A stretch of DNA of 64,000 nt, from positions 1,954,291 to 2,018,290 of the forward strand of contig NZ_LT629735.1 in NCBI RefSeq assembly GCF_900104925.1. The letters are read 5' to 3'. The notes under the pieces were generated by a model that ran no database searches, was not told the origin of the DNA, and was given only the letters and a program-made list of their open reading frames with translations. Source of the stretch: Opitutus sp. GAS368. GTDB lineage: Bacteria > Verrucomicrobiota > Verrucomicrobiia > Opitutales > Opitutaceae. Positions 24,134-32,901 of this stretch are shown one piece after another (position 1 is the first letter of the stretch; each line of letters starts with the position of its first letter). Position numbers and translations under genes: made by a program.

Positions 24134-27100
24134 ATGATCACCTCCACCCTGTCTGCCCGGCCGTTGCGCCGGAATCTCCGCGGCGTTTTGCTCGCCGCGT
24201 TCAGTGCCTTGGCTTTCACCGTCCTGGCCGTTGCCGAGGACGCCCCGAAGAAAAACTACAACTTGCCCGCCGCCGACGCGGTGAAAAGCCTCAAGGCCTT
24301 CACCGAGCAGTCGGGCGAGCAGATCGTCTATCCCGTCGAGCAGGTGCGCGGAATCAAGACCAACGCGGTTAGCGGTGAACTGACCGCCCGCGCGGCCCTC
24401 GACCGGATGCTCAACGGCACCGGTCTCGTCGTCGTGCAGGATGAGAAGACCGGCGCGCTCGCCGTGCGGAGGGACCCCAACCCAAACGCCCCAAGGGTGG
24501 CGCCGACCAGCGACCACCCGAGTCCAAGCAAAGTTGAAGACGGCAAGCTGGTGCTCGATACGGTCGAGGTCACCGGGCACCATGTCGACGGCCTGATCAA
24601 CAAGGGCCTGCTCCAGGCCGGAGCGGAGGCCCCGCTTTACCATAGTGTCGTGACGCGGGCGGACATCGAGCGCCTCGGGGCGACCAGCATGGAGGAGCTT
24701 TTCCGTTACCTGCCGCAGACGACTTCGGCCATGGTCAGCTCAGAGACGGTCGTCGGTAACTTCGGCTCCGGCGCCCAGTTCTCCACCACGAGCTTGCGCG
24801 GCCTGCCCTCGTCGCAGGCGGTCATCCTCATCAACGGTCGTGCGCTTCCGCGCACCGGCCCGACCTCCGCCGGCGGCGCCGACATCAATCGCATCCCCAT
24901 CGCCGCCATCGAGCGGATCGAGATCATGCCTTACGCCGGTTCGGCCATCTACGGCGCGGGCGCCATCGGCGGGGCGATCAACGTCATCCTGCGCAAGGAC
25001 TATTCCGGCCGCGACCTCACCACCTACATCGGCACCTCGACGGACGGCGGCGCGACCGAATACCGCTTCACCTACGTGGAAGGCCGCACCTTCAACGCCG
25101 GCCGGACCAGCCTGACGCTCACCTTGAACTACCAGCATCGCGATCCGCTGCTCGCCAGCCAGCGGGACTATCTCAATGAACTGCTCAAGCACTACGGCCC
25201 GACTTCCACCGCGCGCCTGGCAACCGGCCAGTATGCGTTCGAGACCTTCACCTTGCCGGCTTTTGCGGGCGTTCCCGGCACGATCGTGGTGGGCAACCTG
25301 CCGAGCGCCGCAGTCAACGATCTCGGCATTCCCGGCGCTCCCGGTGTTCGCTTCGCCCAAATCTCCGCCGGCACTTCCCCCGCCCAGAGCGCCAGCCTGA
25401 CCCCGGCTTCATTCACGGGCACGGCGGGCCAGTTTACGCCCCAGGAGCGTTACGGACGGATGATGCTCTATGAGCCCATCAATTCCACGAACATCAACGC
25501 CCAGGTTGAGCACAAGTTCATCCCGGACAAGCTCGAGTCCTACGGCGAGTTCACCCTCGGCTACAACCGGCGAGAGTTCAACTACCCGGAGATATTGTCC
25601 CTGAGCCTCACCGCCAGCGACCCGCTGAATCCGTTTCACACCAACGTCACCCCGGGTTTCGTCGGCCGGCCGGTCACGGTCTACCTTGACGCCCGGGAGA
25701 TCCCCGACGCCACCTCGCTCCAGCAATACTGGACGGCGCGGGCGGTGCTCGGTCTCAAGGGCAAGATCAGCGAGAAATGGGAGTGGTCTGTCGACGGCAC
25801 CATCGACTACGCGGACAACTCCTCCGACGTGAGAACGCCGCTGACCTACCTGTCGCAGCTGACCGCGCTGTCCCGTCCGGCGGCGGCGGCCCCGGTCGGC
25901 ATCCGCCGCGCGATCTACCCGATACTGGCCGACCATGCCCAGTTTCCCCTGTCCGCCGACGATGCGGCGAAATATTTCTGGTTTACTTTCCACGCGGGCA
26001 ACCGCTCGGTCGTCACCGAGGGCAATGCGCGCCTCACCGGCGAACTCTTTCAGCTGCCCGCCGGGCCCGTGCAGACCTCGCTGGCGCTCAAACAGCGTTC
26101 CTTCAAACTGAAAGGCAGCCGCGAGCTCAATGGCAGCCTCGATTCCGCCATGCTCGTCAGCGGGGTGCCGCAGGATCCCGGCAACCTGCCGATCGACAGT
26201 CAGCGCGAGACCCTGCAGGAAGCCGCTGAACTGGTCGTTCCGGTCATCGGCCAGCGCTGGCGCCCGATTCCGGTCGAGGCCTTCGACTTCAACCTCAGCG
26301 CCTCGCACGAATCCAACAAAACCAACGGGCACAACCAGTCGAGCCAGCTCGATTTCACCGCCGCCAACAAGGCTTCGAGCACTTATGTCGCCGCCGCCAA
26401 GCTTCAGGTAACCCGGGACATTGCTTTCCGCGTTTCCTACACCAAGGGTTTTTATCCCCCGGATTGGAGCGATGTCAGCGACCTGGTCAGCCCGCAGGTT
26501 TTGGCTTCGGGGCTGACGCCTGATCCCAAGCGCGGCAACACGATTCAGACCACGCCGTGGACGCTTTACAACGGGGGCAACCCGAATCTGGGCCCGGAGT
26601 CGGCGAACTCGTTCAATTACGGCATGCTCTTCACCCCGCGTTTTGTGCCGGGATTGTCGCTCACCGTGGACTGTTGGAGCACGAAGAAACAAGACGCCAT
26701 CCTGCGCACCAGCTTTGTCCAGATCATCGGCAACCCCGACAATTTCGCTCCCTACATTGTCCGCGCGGCGCCGACCGCGGATGATCTGGCCGCCGGCTGG
26801 CTGGGCGCCATCACCGAGGTTCACTCCGGTCCGATCAACGTGAGCCAGCTGAAAACCAACGGGGTGGACCTGCGGGCCAGATACGACCGCAAGTTCGGGA
26901 ATCTCGGCGAATTCATCTTCGATTCGAATATCTCCTTCACCAATCATTTTCAAACCCAGGCGCTCCCGAGCAGCGCGCTCATCGAGACGGCGGGTGCCGG
27001 CGGGCCATTGCGCTGGCGCGGTTACAGCGCGGTCACCTGGCTGAAAGGCAATTACGGGGTCACGCTGACCGGCCGCTATGTCGGCCACTATGCCAGCAGC

Positions 27101-27382
27101 ACGACGGCCGCCTCGCCGGCTTTCCCGACCGCCACCGGGCTGGACGGCGGCCGCATCCCGGCCTACCTGCATTGGGACCTCCAATTTACCCGTGAGATTC
27201 CTTATCAGGTTCACGCCAAGGGCTGGCAGAGCTGGTTCGCCGGCACGAAATGGACCCTCGGCGTGCTCAACGTGCTCGATGAGAAGCCGAGCTTCGTCAG
27301 CGACGTCCAGTCGGCCTTCTATAACCGGCAGGACGATCCCCGGCAGCGGTATGTCTACCTGCAAATCCGCAAATCGTTCTAA
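24134..27382 (+). CDS. TonB-dependent receptor with N-terminal STN domain (module 1)
   Basis: A 1082-residue outer-membrane receptor. A signal peptide (to about residue 35) is followed by an STN secretin/TonB signalling domain (NYNLPAADAVKSLKAFTEQS .. ALDRMLNGTGLVVVQ), a linker, a plug (RADIERLGATSMEELFRYLP, INGRALP, ERIEIMPYAGSAIYGAG) and a barrel ending LQIRKSF. The STN domain marks a transducing receptor that signals through FecR. The ligand is unknown: no siderophore-synthesis or glycoside genes are near, but thioredoxin-fold proteins follow immediately, so a thiol- or metal-linked substrate is worth considering. Confidence 0.93.
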   Translation: MITSTLSARPLRRNLRGVLLAAFSALAFTVLAVAEDAPKKNYNLPAADAVKSLKAFTEQSGEQIVYPVEQVRGIKTNAVSGELTARAALDRMLNGTGLVVVQDEKTGALAVRRDPNPNAPRVAPTSDHPSPSKVEDGKLVLDTVEVTGHHVDGLINKGLLQAGAEAPLYHSVVTRADIERLGATSMEELFRYLPQTTSAMVSSETVVGNFGSGAQFSTTSLRGLPSSQAVILINGRALPRTGPTSAGGADINRIPIAAIERIEIMPYAGSAIYGAGAIGGAINVILRKDYSGRDLTTYIGTSTDGGATEYRFTYVEGRTFNAGRTSLTLTLNYQHRDPLLASQRDYLNELLKHYGPTSTARLATGQYAFETFTLPAFAGVPGTIVVGNLPSAAVNDLGIPGAPGVRFAQISAGTSPAQSASLTPASFTGTAGQFTPQERYGRMMLYEPINSTNINAQVEHKFIPDKLESYGEFTLGYNRREFNYPEILSLSLTASDPLNPFHTNVTPGFVGRPVTVYLDAREIPDATSLQQYWTARAVLGLKGKISEKWEWSVDGTIDYADNSSDVRTPLTYLSQLTALSRPAAAAPVGIRRAIYPILADHAQFPLSADDAAKYFWFTFHAGNRSVVTEGNARLTGELFQLPAGPVQTSLALKQRSFKLKGSRELNGSLDSAMLVSGVPQDPGNLPIDSQRETLQEAAELVVPVIGQRWRPIPVEAFDFNLSASHESNKTNGHNQSSQLDFTAANKASSTYVAAAKLQVTRDIAFRVSYTKGFYPPDWSDVSDLVSPQVLASGLTPDPKRGNTIQTTPWTLYNGGNPNLGPESANSFNYGMLFTPRFVPGLSLTVDCWSTKKQDAILRTSFVQIIGNPDNFAPYIVRAAPTADDLAAGWLGAITEVHSGPINVSQLKTNGVDLRARYDRKFGNLGEFIFDSNISFTNHFQTQALPSSALIETAGAGGPLRWRGYSAVTWLKGNYGVTLTGRYVGHYASSTTAASPAFPTATGLDGGRIPAYLHWDLQFTREIPYQVHAKGWQSWFAGTKWTLGVLNVLDEKPSFVSDVQSAFYNRQDDPRQRYVYLQIRKSF

Positions 27383-27396
27383 CCTCCAACACGAAC

Positions 27397-29568
27397 ATGA
27401 CGACAGCCCGATTACTCACCGTTTTCCTCGCGCTTGCCCTGGCCGCGTTCGCGCAAACCGGGTCGGACGCCGATGCGCTTTTCGGGCAGTTGCAGGAACA
27501 GGTGCAGCAGAGGCCGCCCGAAGGCACGCCGCAGGAAAAGCGCCACGCGTGGTATGACGTCAGTTACGACCGCGCGAGCCGGCTCGCCGGGGCGTTCGCC
27601 GATAAATATCCGTCCGACCCGCGGGTTTGGGAGGCGCTCGGATATGTCGTCCAGTTTAAACGCCAGACCGCGAACCCCGCGGAGGCGGCCGCGTTTGTCC
27701 GCCAACAGCAGGAGGTGCGCACCCGCATCCTCACCTCGCCGGGGGTGCCGGAAAAAGTGCTCGCGCAGGCCTATATCGCGGAGATGAAACCGTTGCTCGA
27801 ACGCGAGCCCGCCGCACCGGCGGACCTGGCGCGGGCCGGGGAACTGCTGGCGCAGTTCCGCCAGCGGGCGCCGCAATCGGGCAGCCGGGCCTACGCGGAA
27901 ACCCAGTATCTGCGGGCCCTCGAGCACGCCGATGAAGCCGCCGCCGAGGCCTATGCCAGGAAGCTTTCCGCTGATCCGAACGCCCCGGTCGCGGAATTGG
28001 CCAAAAAGACAGCGGCGGCCATCGCGTTCCGACGCGAGCCGGTCAGCCTCAAGCACACCGCGTTCGACGGCCGCGAGGTCGACTTCACCAAGCTCCGCGG
28101 CAAGGTCGTGCTGATCGACTTCTGGGCCACCTGGTGCGGGCCCTGCATGGAGCAGATGCCGGAGATCAAGCGCGTCTACCGGCAATACCACGATCTGGGT
28201 CTCGAGATTGTCGGCGTCGCCGACGAGATCGTGCCGCGCGATCCGGCCAAACCCCGCGGAGTGGAAAAGACCCCCGCGATGCTCCAGGCCTTCCTCGACC
28301 AGCAGGAGATGCCCTGGCCCCAGCTCTGGGACCAGCGTCCGGTCAGTGAGCGGCATGGGGTCAACGAGTTCGCCGCCCTCTTCGGCGTCGGTTCGCTGCC
28401 CACGACTTTCCTGCTGGACCGGAACGGGCGCATTTACAGCACGGACAACCACGGCGAGAAACTGGAGCAGAACGTCCGCCAGCTGCTCGCGCTGCCCACG
28501 GCGACATCTGACAGCCCGGTCGCCGCGCCGCAGGGGAATGCTGACAAGGATTATGCCCGGCTCATGGTCCTGCGCTCGGCGCGCGTTCCCGAGGGTCTCG
28601 GCAAGGAGGAACGCACCGTGGCGGACCGCCAGAACCGCGACCGGACGGGCCGGGCGGCCGAAAAATTCGCCGTCGACTACCCGGACGACCCGCGACACTG
28701 GGAGGCGGTAGCCTCCGCGGTCGACAGTCCGCGGGTCTTTGCCGGTCCGGACGCCCAGGCGGAAAAAGATGGATGGGCGAAGCGGCGCGTGGAACTGCGC
28801 GAACAATTGCTCGCGGCCCCGGGGGTCAACGACCAGGTGTGGCTCCATGTGGCCGAATTCAAGGTCTACGATGAGACCGGCTGGTATGACAGACCGGCGG
28901 GCGACCTGGCGGTCGCGGAGCGCACGCTGGACCAGATAGCCGTCCGTCTTCCCGGTTCCGATCGTCGCAAGTTCGCCGAGCAGCAGTTTTACGGGGTGAA
29001 GGCGAAGGCCGATCCCGCCGCCGCCGAGGCGAGGCTCCGCCGCCTGGTCGCCACCGAGGACCGGAATCCCGCGCTGAAGCAGATGGCCGCCGGCCTCCTC
29101 GCGGTCATTGAGGCGAAGCGCACGCCGCTGGAACTCAAGTTCACCGCGGCGGACGGACGGGAAGTCGACCTCGCCCGCCTGCGCGGCAAGGTCGTGCTCG
29201 TGGATTTCTGGGCGACGTGGTGCGCCCCTTGCATGGAGGAGATGCCCAATGTGAAGCGCGTCTACGAAAAATACCACGACCAGGGCTTCGAGATCATCGG
29301 CATCTCCTTCGACAAGGCGCCCGGCGCCACGCCCCGCGCGATGGAGAAGACGGCGGCGCAGGTCTGCGACTTCGCGGCCGCCCACGGCATGCCATGGCCC
29401 CAAGGCTACGACGGCCGGTATTGGGAAACCGCCGTGGGCCATCGCTTCGCCATCAACTCCATCCCCGCGGCGTTCCTCCTCGGGAAGGACGGGCGGCTCG
29501 TGACAACCGACAACCATGGCGAGAAACTCGAACCCCATGTCCGCGAAGCCCTCGGGCTCACGCCCTGA
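27397..29568 (+). CDS. Exported protein with two tandem TlpA-like thioredoxin units
   Basis: A 723-residue protein starting 14 nt after the receptor stop. After a signal peptide (residues 1-20) it consists of two similar units of about 350 residues. Each has an alpha-helical, TPR-like part followed by a TlpA/AhpC-TSA thioredoxin fold. Active sites are WATWCGPC (Cys 247 and 250) and WATWCAPC (Cys 609 and 612), each followed by EM(P) and a long helix (E(I/V)KRVY). Both folds keep the cis-Pro segments (SLPTTFLLDRNG, SIPAAFLLGKDG). It should be a periplasmic thiol reductase, possibly fed by DsbD. The internal duplication and pairing with a TonB receptor are unusual. Confidence 0.88.
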   Translation: MTTARLLTVFLALALAAFAQTGSDADALFGQLQEQVQQRPPEGTPQEKRHAWYDVSYDRASRLAGAFADKYPSDPRVWEALGYVVQFKRQTANPAEAAAFVRQQQEVRTRILTSPGVPEKVLAQAYIAEMKPLLEREPAAPADLARAGELLAQFRQRAPQSGSRAYAETQYLRALEHADEAAAEAYARKLSADPNAPVAELAKKTAAAIAFRREPVSLKHTAFDGREVDFTKLRGKVVLIDFWATWCGPCMEQMPEIKRVYRQYHDLGLEIVGVADEIVPRDPAKPRGVEKTPAMLQAFLDQQEMPWPQLWDQRPVSERHGVNEFAALFGVGSLPTTFLLDRNGRIYSTDNHGEKLEQNVRQLLALPTATSDSPVAAPQGNADKDYARLMVLRSARVPEGLGKEERTVADRQNRDRTGRAAEKFAVDYPDDPRHWEAVASAVDSPRVFAGPDAQAEKDGWAKRRVELREQLLAAPGVNDQVWLHVAEFKVYDETGWYDRPAGDLAVAERTLDQIAVRLPGSDRRKFAEQQFYGVKAKADPAAAEARLRRLVATEDRNPALKQMAAGLLAVIEAKRTPLELKFTAADGREVDLARLRGKVVLVDFWATWCAPCMEEMPNVKRVYEKYHDQGFEIIGISFDKAPGATPRAMEKTAAQVCDFAAAHGMPWPQGYDGRYWETAVGHRFAINSIPAAFLLGKDGRLVTTDNHGEKLEPHVREALGLTP

Positions 29569-29590
29569 GATCGCCACATTTTTTCGCGCC

Positions 29591-30787
29591 ATGAACTTTC
29601 GATCTTTCCTCGCTTTCATCTGCGTCGGCGCCACCGCGGCCTTCGCGGCCGCCGGGCAACCGGCCGCTTCCGCGGACAATGATTTCGCCGCCTTCGACGC
29701 CCTGCGCAACGCCGCGCCGCCCGCCACCCGGGCCGAGATGGGGGGCGTGAAATTCTTCGCGTGGCTCGATGAATCGCGCCACCAGATCCAGTCGGCCGGG
29801 CTCGCGTTCTACGCCAACCATCCGGCGGATACGCGCCGCTGGGATGTGGTGCTCACGGTGCTTAACAACGCGCCGTTCTACGTGAAGCAGTATGGCGCCG
29901 AAGCGGAGACCAAGGGGCTCGCTGATGCCGTGATTGACGAGGGCGCGAAAGCGGCATGGGGGAAAAAGGCGGACGAGCTCAGGCAGGCGCTCCTCGCCTC
30001 GCCGGACGCGCTGCCCGGGGAACGGGAAGGCGTGGAATGGATTTTCTTTGTGCGGGATTTTCACGCCACCGCCGCGGCCAACAGCAAAGGAGAGCCCCAC
30101 GATTTCGGTCCGCTGCGCGAGCGCTTCCAAAGACACCTGGCCAAATATGCGGAGTTGCCGGTGCTCGGCGCCCGCGCCGGGGATTTTCTGGGCGCGCTCG
30201 AGAGCAACGAGCCGGGCACCACCGAGGCCGAGTGGCGGTTTTGCGCCGCATCCGCCAATGCGTCCCTGCGGGAAGCGGCGGAAAAGAGAGCCAAAAGGCT
30301 GAAGGCAAGGGCGGAGCTCGCGAGCAAACCCCTGGACATCGCGTTTACGGCCGCGGACGGCCGCCCCGTCGACCTGAAGGCCTTGCGCGGCAAGGTGGTG
30401 CTGGTCGATTTCTGGGCGACGTGGTGCGGCCCGTGTATCGCCGAGCTGCCCAACGTGAAGAACGTCTACGCGGCCTACCACGACAGGGGTTTCGAAGTTA
30501 TCGGCATCTCGCTCGAGAATCCCGGCGCCAATCCGAAGGACACTGCGGAGCAGGCCGCCGCGAAGCTGGCGAAGGCCAAAGAGAAGATGCTCGCTTTCAC
30601 GGCTGAGAACCAGATGCCCTGGCCGCAGTATTTCGACGGCAAGTGGTGGAAGAACGATGTCTCCACCAAGTATGATATCGGCTCGATCCCGGCCATGTTC
30701 CTCCTTGACCAGGACGGCAAGGTGGTCTCGACCAACGCGCGCGGGCCCGGGCTCAAGGCCGAGGTGAAACGTCTGCTCAAACTCTAA
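29591..30787 (+). CDS. Exported TlpA-like thioredoxin protein (single unit)
   Basis: A 398-residue protein with signal peptide (MNFRSFLAFICVGATAAFAA), a helical N-terminal region and one TlpA fold with WATWCGPC (Cys 279 and 282) and cis-Pro segment SIPAMFLLDQDG. It is paralogous to each half of the preceding protein, as if the helical-plus-thioredoxin unit had been copied three times in the operon. ATG 29591 is chosen because the signal peptide starts there; the frame is open from 29516. It lies 22 nt after the previous stop. It is probably co-transcribed with the receptor. Confidence 0.87.
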   Translation: MNFRSFLAFICVGATAAFAAAGQPAASADNDFAAFDALRNAAPPATRAEMGGVKFFAWLDESRHQIQSAGLAFYANHPADTRRWDVVLTVLNNAPFYVKQYGAEAETKGLADAVIDEGAKAAWGKKADELRQALLASPDALPGEREGVEWIFFVRDFHATAAANSKGEPHDFGPLRERFQRHLAKYAELPVLGARAGDFLGALESNEPGTTEAEWRFCAASANASLREAAEKRAKRLKARAELASKPLDIAFTAADGRPVDLKALRGKVVLVDFWATWCGPCIAELPNVKNVYAAYHDRGFEVIGISLENPGANPKDTAEQAAAKLAKAKEKMLAFTAENQMPWPQYFDGKWWKNDVSTKYDIGSIPAMFLLDQDGKVVSTNARGPGLKAEVKRLLKL

Positions 30788-30798
30788 GCCCGATCTGT

Positions 30799-30876
30799 TT
30801 TACAGGAGGTAACAGAGAGAACAGAGATTGGATAGGAATGATGAATCCTCGGTTTCCTCCGTTATCTCCTGTGAAA
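30799..30876. repeat. Palindromic repeat (TTACAGGAGGTAACAGAG family)
   Basis: TTTACAGGAGGTAACAGAG pairs with CTCCGTTATCTCCTGTGAAA. Other copies lie at 23898-23969 and 55860-55931. It separates the thioredoxin gene from the mini-LuxR gene and may act as an mRNA 3'-end hairpin. Confidence 0.75.
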
Positions 30877-30924
30877 ATCAGGTCCTTCGCTTGCTTCGCT
30901 CCTTTGTGTAAATCTTGAAATCCG

Positions 30925-31158
30925 ATGGTTGCTGAACGCTACTGCCTGCTGCCGCGACCGGTCGAATCGCCGCCAACGCTCGAGCCGGTCACCCCCGCCG
31001 AGCAACGCGTGCTGGCTTACGTTTGCGCCGGTTACAGCAACAAGGAGATCGCCCAGTTTCTCGGCAAGGCCGAACCCACGGTGAAACACCAGGTCAGCGC
31101 CTGCCTGCGGAAGTTTGGCCTGACCTCCCGCATGCGCCTGATGGCGGCGTTGCGGTAA
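30925..31158 (+). CDS. Mini-LuxR HTH protein 1
   Basis: A 77-residue protein that is little more than a GerE/LuxR DNA-binding domain: VTPAEQRVLAYVCAGYSNKE, IAQFLGKAEPTVKHQVSACL, RKFGLTSRMRLMAALR. There is no receiver or ligand-binding domain, so it either binds constitutively or needs a partner. It closes module 1, as its paralogue closes module 2. Its 3'-terminal 60 nt recur throughout this region. The start at ATG 30925 is supported by the near-identical MVAERYCLLPRPV start in the paralogue. Confidence 0.82.
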   Translation: MVAERYCLLPRPVESPPTLEPVTPAEQRVLAYVCAGYSNKEIAQFLGKAEPTVKHQVSACLRKFGLTSRMRLMAALR

Positions 31159-31438
31159 GGGGCTGCGATTAACTTCGTTCTCGTTTTCTTACTCCGGATC
31201 TATCTCGTGCTCCCGGTCCGAACCGGTTGGAGAGAAAGAGAACGATTAGGAGAAGGAGAACGATTTCAGCCCTCATGGCGGCGCTGCGGTGACGCACGAA
31301 AGTCCGCTCCGCGTTTATGCCATGAGCCGCGCTGCTTGAGGCGCCCGTGGGAGAAGCCGGCGGCTGAGCGATAACCCTTGGTTGCGCCGTTCCGCAACCG
31401 TGGCTTGCCAAGCCGACGGGGCTGGCTAGTTTGCCCGC
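31159..31438. repeat. Palindromic spacer ending in a short LuxR tail (copy g)
   Basis: 31160-31272 is an imperfect palindrome (GGGCTGCGATTAACTTCGTT .. GAGAACGATTTCAGCCC). At 31275-31292 come the last 18 nt of the LuxR gene, ATGGCGGCGCTGCGGTGA. The remaining 146 nt to HicB show no gene; the hicBA promoter probably lies there. Confidence 0.65.
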
Positions 31439-31711
31439 ATGATGTTTCCGCTGACCGCCTATTTCGAGGCCGCGATGGAACTGGCCCACTACGACAAACT
31501 CGCCGACGGTACCTACGCCGGTGAGGTGCCGAAGCTGGCCGGGGTCGTGGCTTTTGGCGGCACGCTCAAGGAATGCGAACGCGAATTGCGCTCGACTGTG
31601 GAGGACTGGGTACTGGTCGGGCTGCGGTTGGGCCATCCGCTGCCGAAACTGGCGGGCATTGACCTGAACAAGCGTCGTCATGGCCGGTTGGCATCCTCTC
31701 AAAAGGCGTGA
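31439..31711 (+). CDS. hicB: HicB-like antitoxin
   Basis: A 90-residue protein with the partial RNase H-like HicB fold: an N-terminal strand pair (LTAYFEAAMELAHYDKLADG), the YAGEVPKLAGVVAFGGTL segment and a helix ECERELRSTVEDWVLVGLRLG. It should neutralise the adjacent HicA toxin and repress the operon. The gene order hicB-hicA is one of the two known orders. It overlaps the toxin gene by 32 nt, implying coupled translation. The basic C-terminus (NKRRHGRLASSQKA) is encoded by the overlap. It stands between two LuxR-tail repeats like a cassette. Confidence 0.8.
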   Translation: MMFPLTAYFEAAMELAHYDKLADGTYAGEVPKLAGVVAFGGTLKECERELRSTVEDWVLVGLRLGHPLPKLAGIDLNKRRHGRLASSQKA

Positions 31712-31910
31712 GTTCATCCGCCGGTTGCGCGCGTTGGGTTTCGCCGGTCCTTACCGCGGCACCCGGCATGAGTTTCTGGTTTTCCGACAGAAGCGACAGA
31801 CGATTCCGTCCAACCCGGACTACTCGTTGCCCCAGCTGAAGATGCTGTTGCGGCAGGTTGAAAGGGTGCTGGAAAGAAAAATCCCAGCCGACGAGTGGGA
31901 GCAGCTCTGA
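31680..31910 (+). CDS. hicA: HicA-like mRNA interferase toxin
   Basis: A 76-residue basic protein with the double-stranded-RNA-binding-like HicA fold: LKRREFIRRLRALGF, then GTRHEFLVF with the catalytic His, and a C-terminal helix LKMLLRQVERVL. HicA toxins cut mRNA and arrest growth unless bound by HicB. Two nucleotides after its stop codon begins a 60-nt copy of the LuxR 3' end in another reading frame. That sharp junction suggests that the toxin-antitoxin pair was joined to the tail by recombination. Confidence 0.82.
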   Translation: MAGWHPLKRREFIRRLRALGFAGPYRGTRHEFLVFRQKRQTIPSNPDYSLPQLKMLLRQVERVLERKIPADEWEQL

Positions 31911-31912
31911 GC

Positions 31913-31972
31913 GCCTGCCTGCGGAAGTTTGGCCTGTCCTCCCGCATGCGGCTCATCGCGGCGCTGCGGTAG
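31913..31972 (+). repeat. LuxR 3' tail after hicA (copy c)
   Basis: A 60-nt match to the 3' ends of the mini-LuxR genes, ending in TAG. The corresponding upstream HTH sequence is absent; homology starts within 2 nt of the hicA stop. Confidence 0.85.
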
Positions 31973-32503
31973 AGAGCGGGGAAAAGAAACCTGAAACCTG
32001 AGACCTGGGGATTTTACATAAAGAAGCTTTTGTTCACGCGAAGACACGAACGAAGGGGAACAAGGATTTGTTTATAGTCAGCTTCGCGCTTTTCGCGTCT
32101 TCGCGTGAGTCCTTTCCTTCGGGGCGCTTCGAGGCTTGGGGTGAAGCCCCGGGTGGGTCGGGAACGATAGGCCCCTGACTGCCTTACAGGCTCCTTACAG
32201 GTGCTCTACAGGATCCTTACAGCATCTTACTAGCGTGGGGTGAGGGCCTCATGGGCGAGACAGGAAACCCTCGGGCATCCTTCTTAGGCCCTTGTTGGAG
32301 TGGGGGCGCTACCCGACAGGGACGCCTGTCCTGGCCATGGCGGAAACCCGTGGTTCGTTCGTCTTAAAGGATCATCCCCTGTGTGTGACTGAACAATGTG
32401 TGTTGGGTCAGGCCTCCGTAGCCTCGGCGAAGGGGGCAATGCCGCTGCCGGGAACCTGCCGTCCATAGGGAAGGCCGGTCCCGGCAGCGGTTCCCTTTTA
32501 ACC
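31973..32503. other. Repeat-rich spacer upstream of the micro-operon
   Basis: It holds GAAACCTGAAACCTGAGACC (31988), a palindrome 32033-32111 (TTCACGCGAAGACACGAACG .. CTTCGCGTGAG), an 11-nt array (32182-32235), a small hairpin (GACAGGGACGCCTGTC) and the mini-palindrome CCTCCGTAGCCTCGGCGAAG (32413). No gene is recognised. Confidence 0.6.
32182..32235. repeat. 11-nt periodic array (CCTTACAGGNN)
   Basis: Five successive 11-nt units: CCTTACAGGCT, CCTTACAGGTG, CTCTACAGGAT, CCTTACAGCAT, then CTTACTAGCG. The same 11-nt spacing with a CCTT start occurs at 48191-48255 and 62753-62928. Confidence 0.75.
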
Positions 32504-32809
32504 ATGAAATACTCCGTGCTGATCACCGCCGACCGCCGCAGCCCCGGCTTGCTTTCCTTTGTCACGGGCGGGCTCTTCTTTCGCGCGCTGTTCCCGGAGT
32601 TCTTCAGCAGCGAGGCGATGGGCGCGCATACCGTCCGCCTGCGCATCGAGCTCGATTGCGACGAAAGGACCATGCTGGGCCTGAGGGAGTATTGGGAAGT
32701 GATCCTGCGGGTGCAGGCGGTGGTCACGACTCCCGCGCTGCCCGCAGACGGGCCGTCCCCCGCCGGGCACGTTCCCGCACCAACATTTACGGACTTGGTC
32801 TGGAGATGA
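32504..32809 (+). CDS. Hypothetical small protein, first gene of a micro-operon
   Basis: A 101-residue protein of unknown function. MKYSVLITADRRSPGLLSFV begins like a beta strand, and the middle SEAMGAHTVRLRIELDCDER, then MLGLREYWEVILRVQAVV, alternates strands and a helix. No signal peptide is evident and there are no recognised motifs. ATG 32504 is chosen because it starts the folded region; the frame is open from 32396 through repeat sequence. Its stop overlaps the next start (ATGA), so the three small genes are probably translated as a coupled unit just upstream of module 2. Confidence 0.55.
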   Translation: MKYSVLITADRRSPGLLSFVTGGLFFRALFPEFFSSEAMGAHTVRLRIELDCDERTMLGLREYWEVILRVQAVVTTPALPADGPSPAGHVPAPTFTDLVWR

Positions 32810-32901
32810 AGACGACGTGGTGGCGCGAAACGCAACAGCCTCGATCGCGTGTTCACGAGGGTCGGTTGATCGACGCGATTCGCAGGAGGCCGGCGGAATG
32901 A
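32806..32901 (+). CDS. 31-residue coupled small ORF
   Basis: ATG 32806 overlaps the preceding stop (ATGA), and its own stop at 32899-32901 overlaps the next start (ATGA). The peptide MKTTWWRETQQPRS.. is Arg/Trp-rich and strongly basic. It may be a true microprotein or merely a coupling ORF that carries ribosomes to the next gene. Confidence rests on the two precise overlaps only. Confidence 0.4.
   Translation: MKTTWWRETQQPRSRVHEGRLIDAIRRRPAE

Noticed and set aside
31160-31272. Small RNA gene between mini-LuxR 1 and hicBA
   Set aside because: A strong palindrome exists, but there is no promoter or terminator evidence; it is better described as one of the repeat families.
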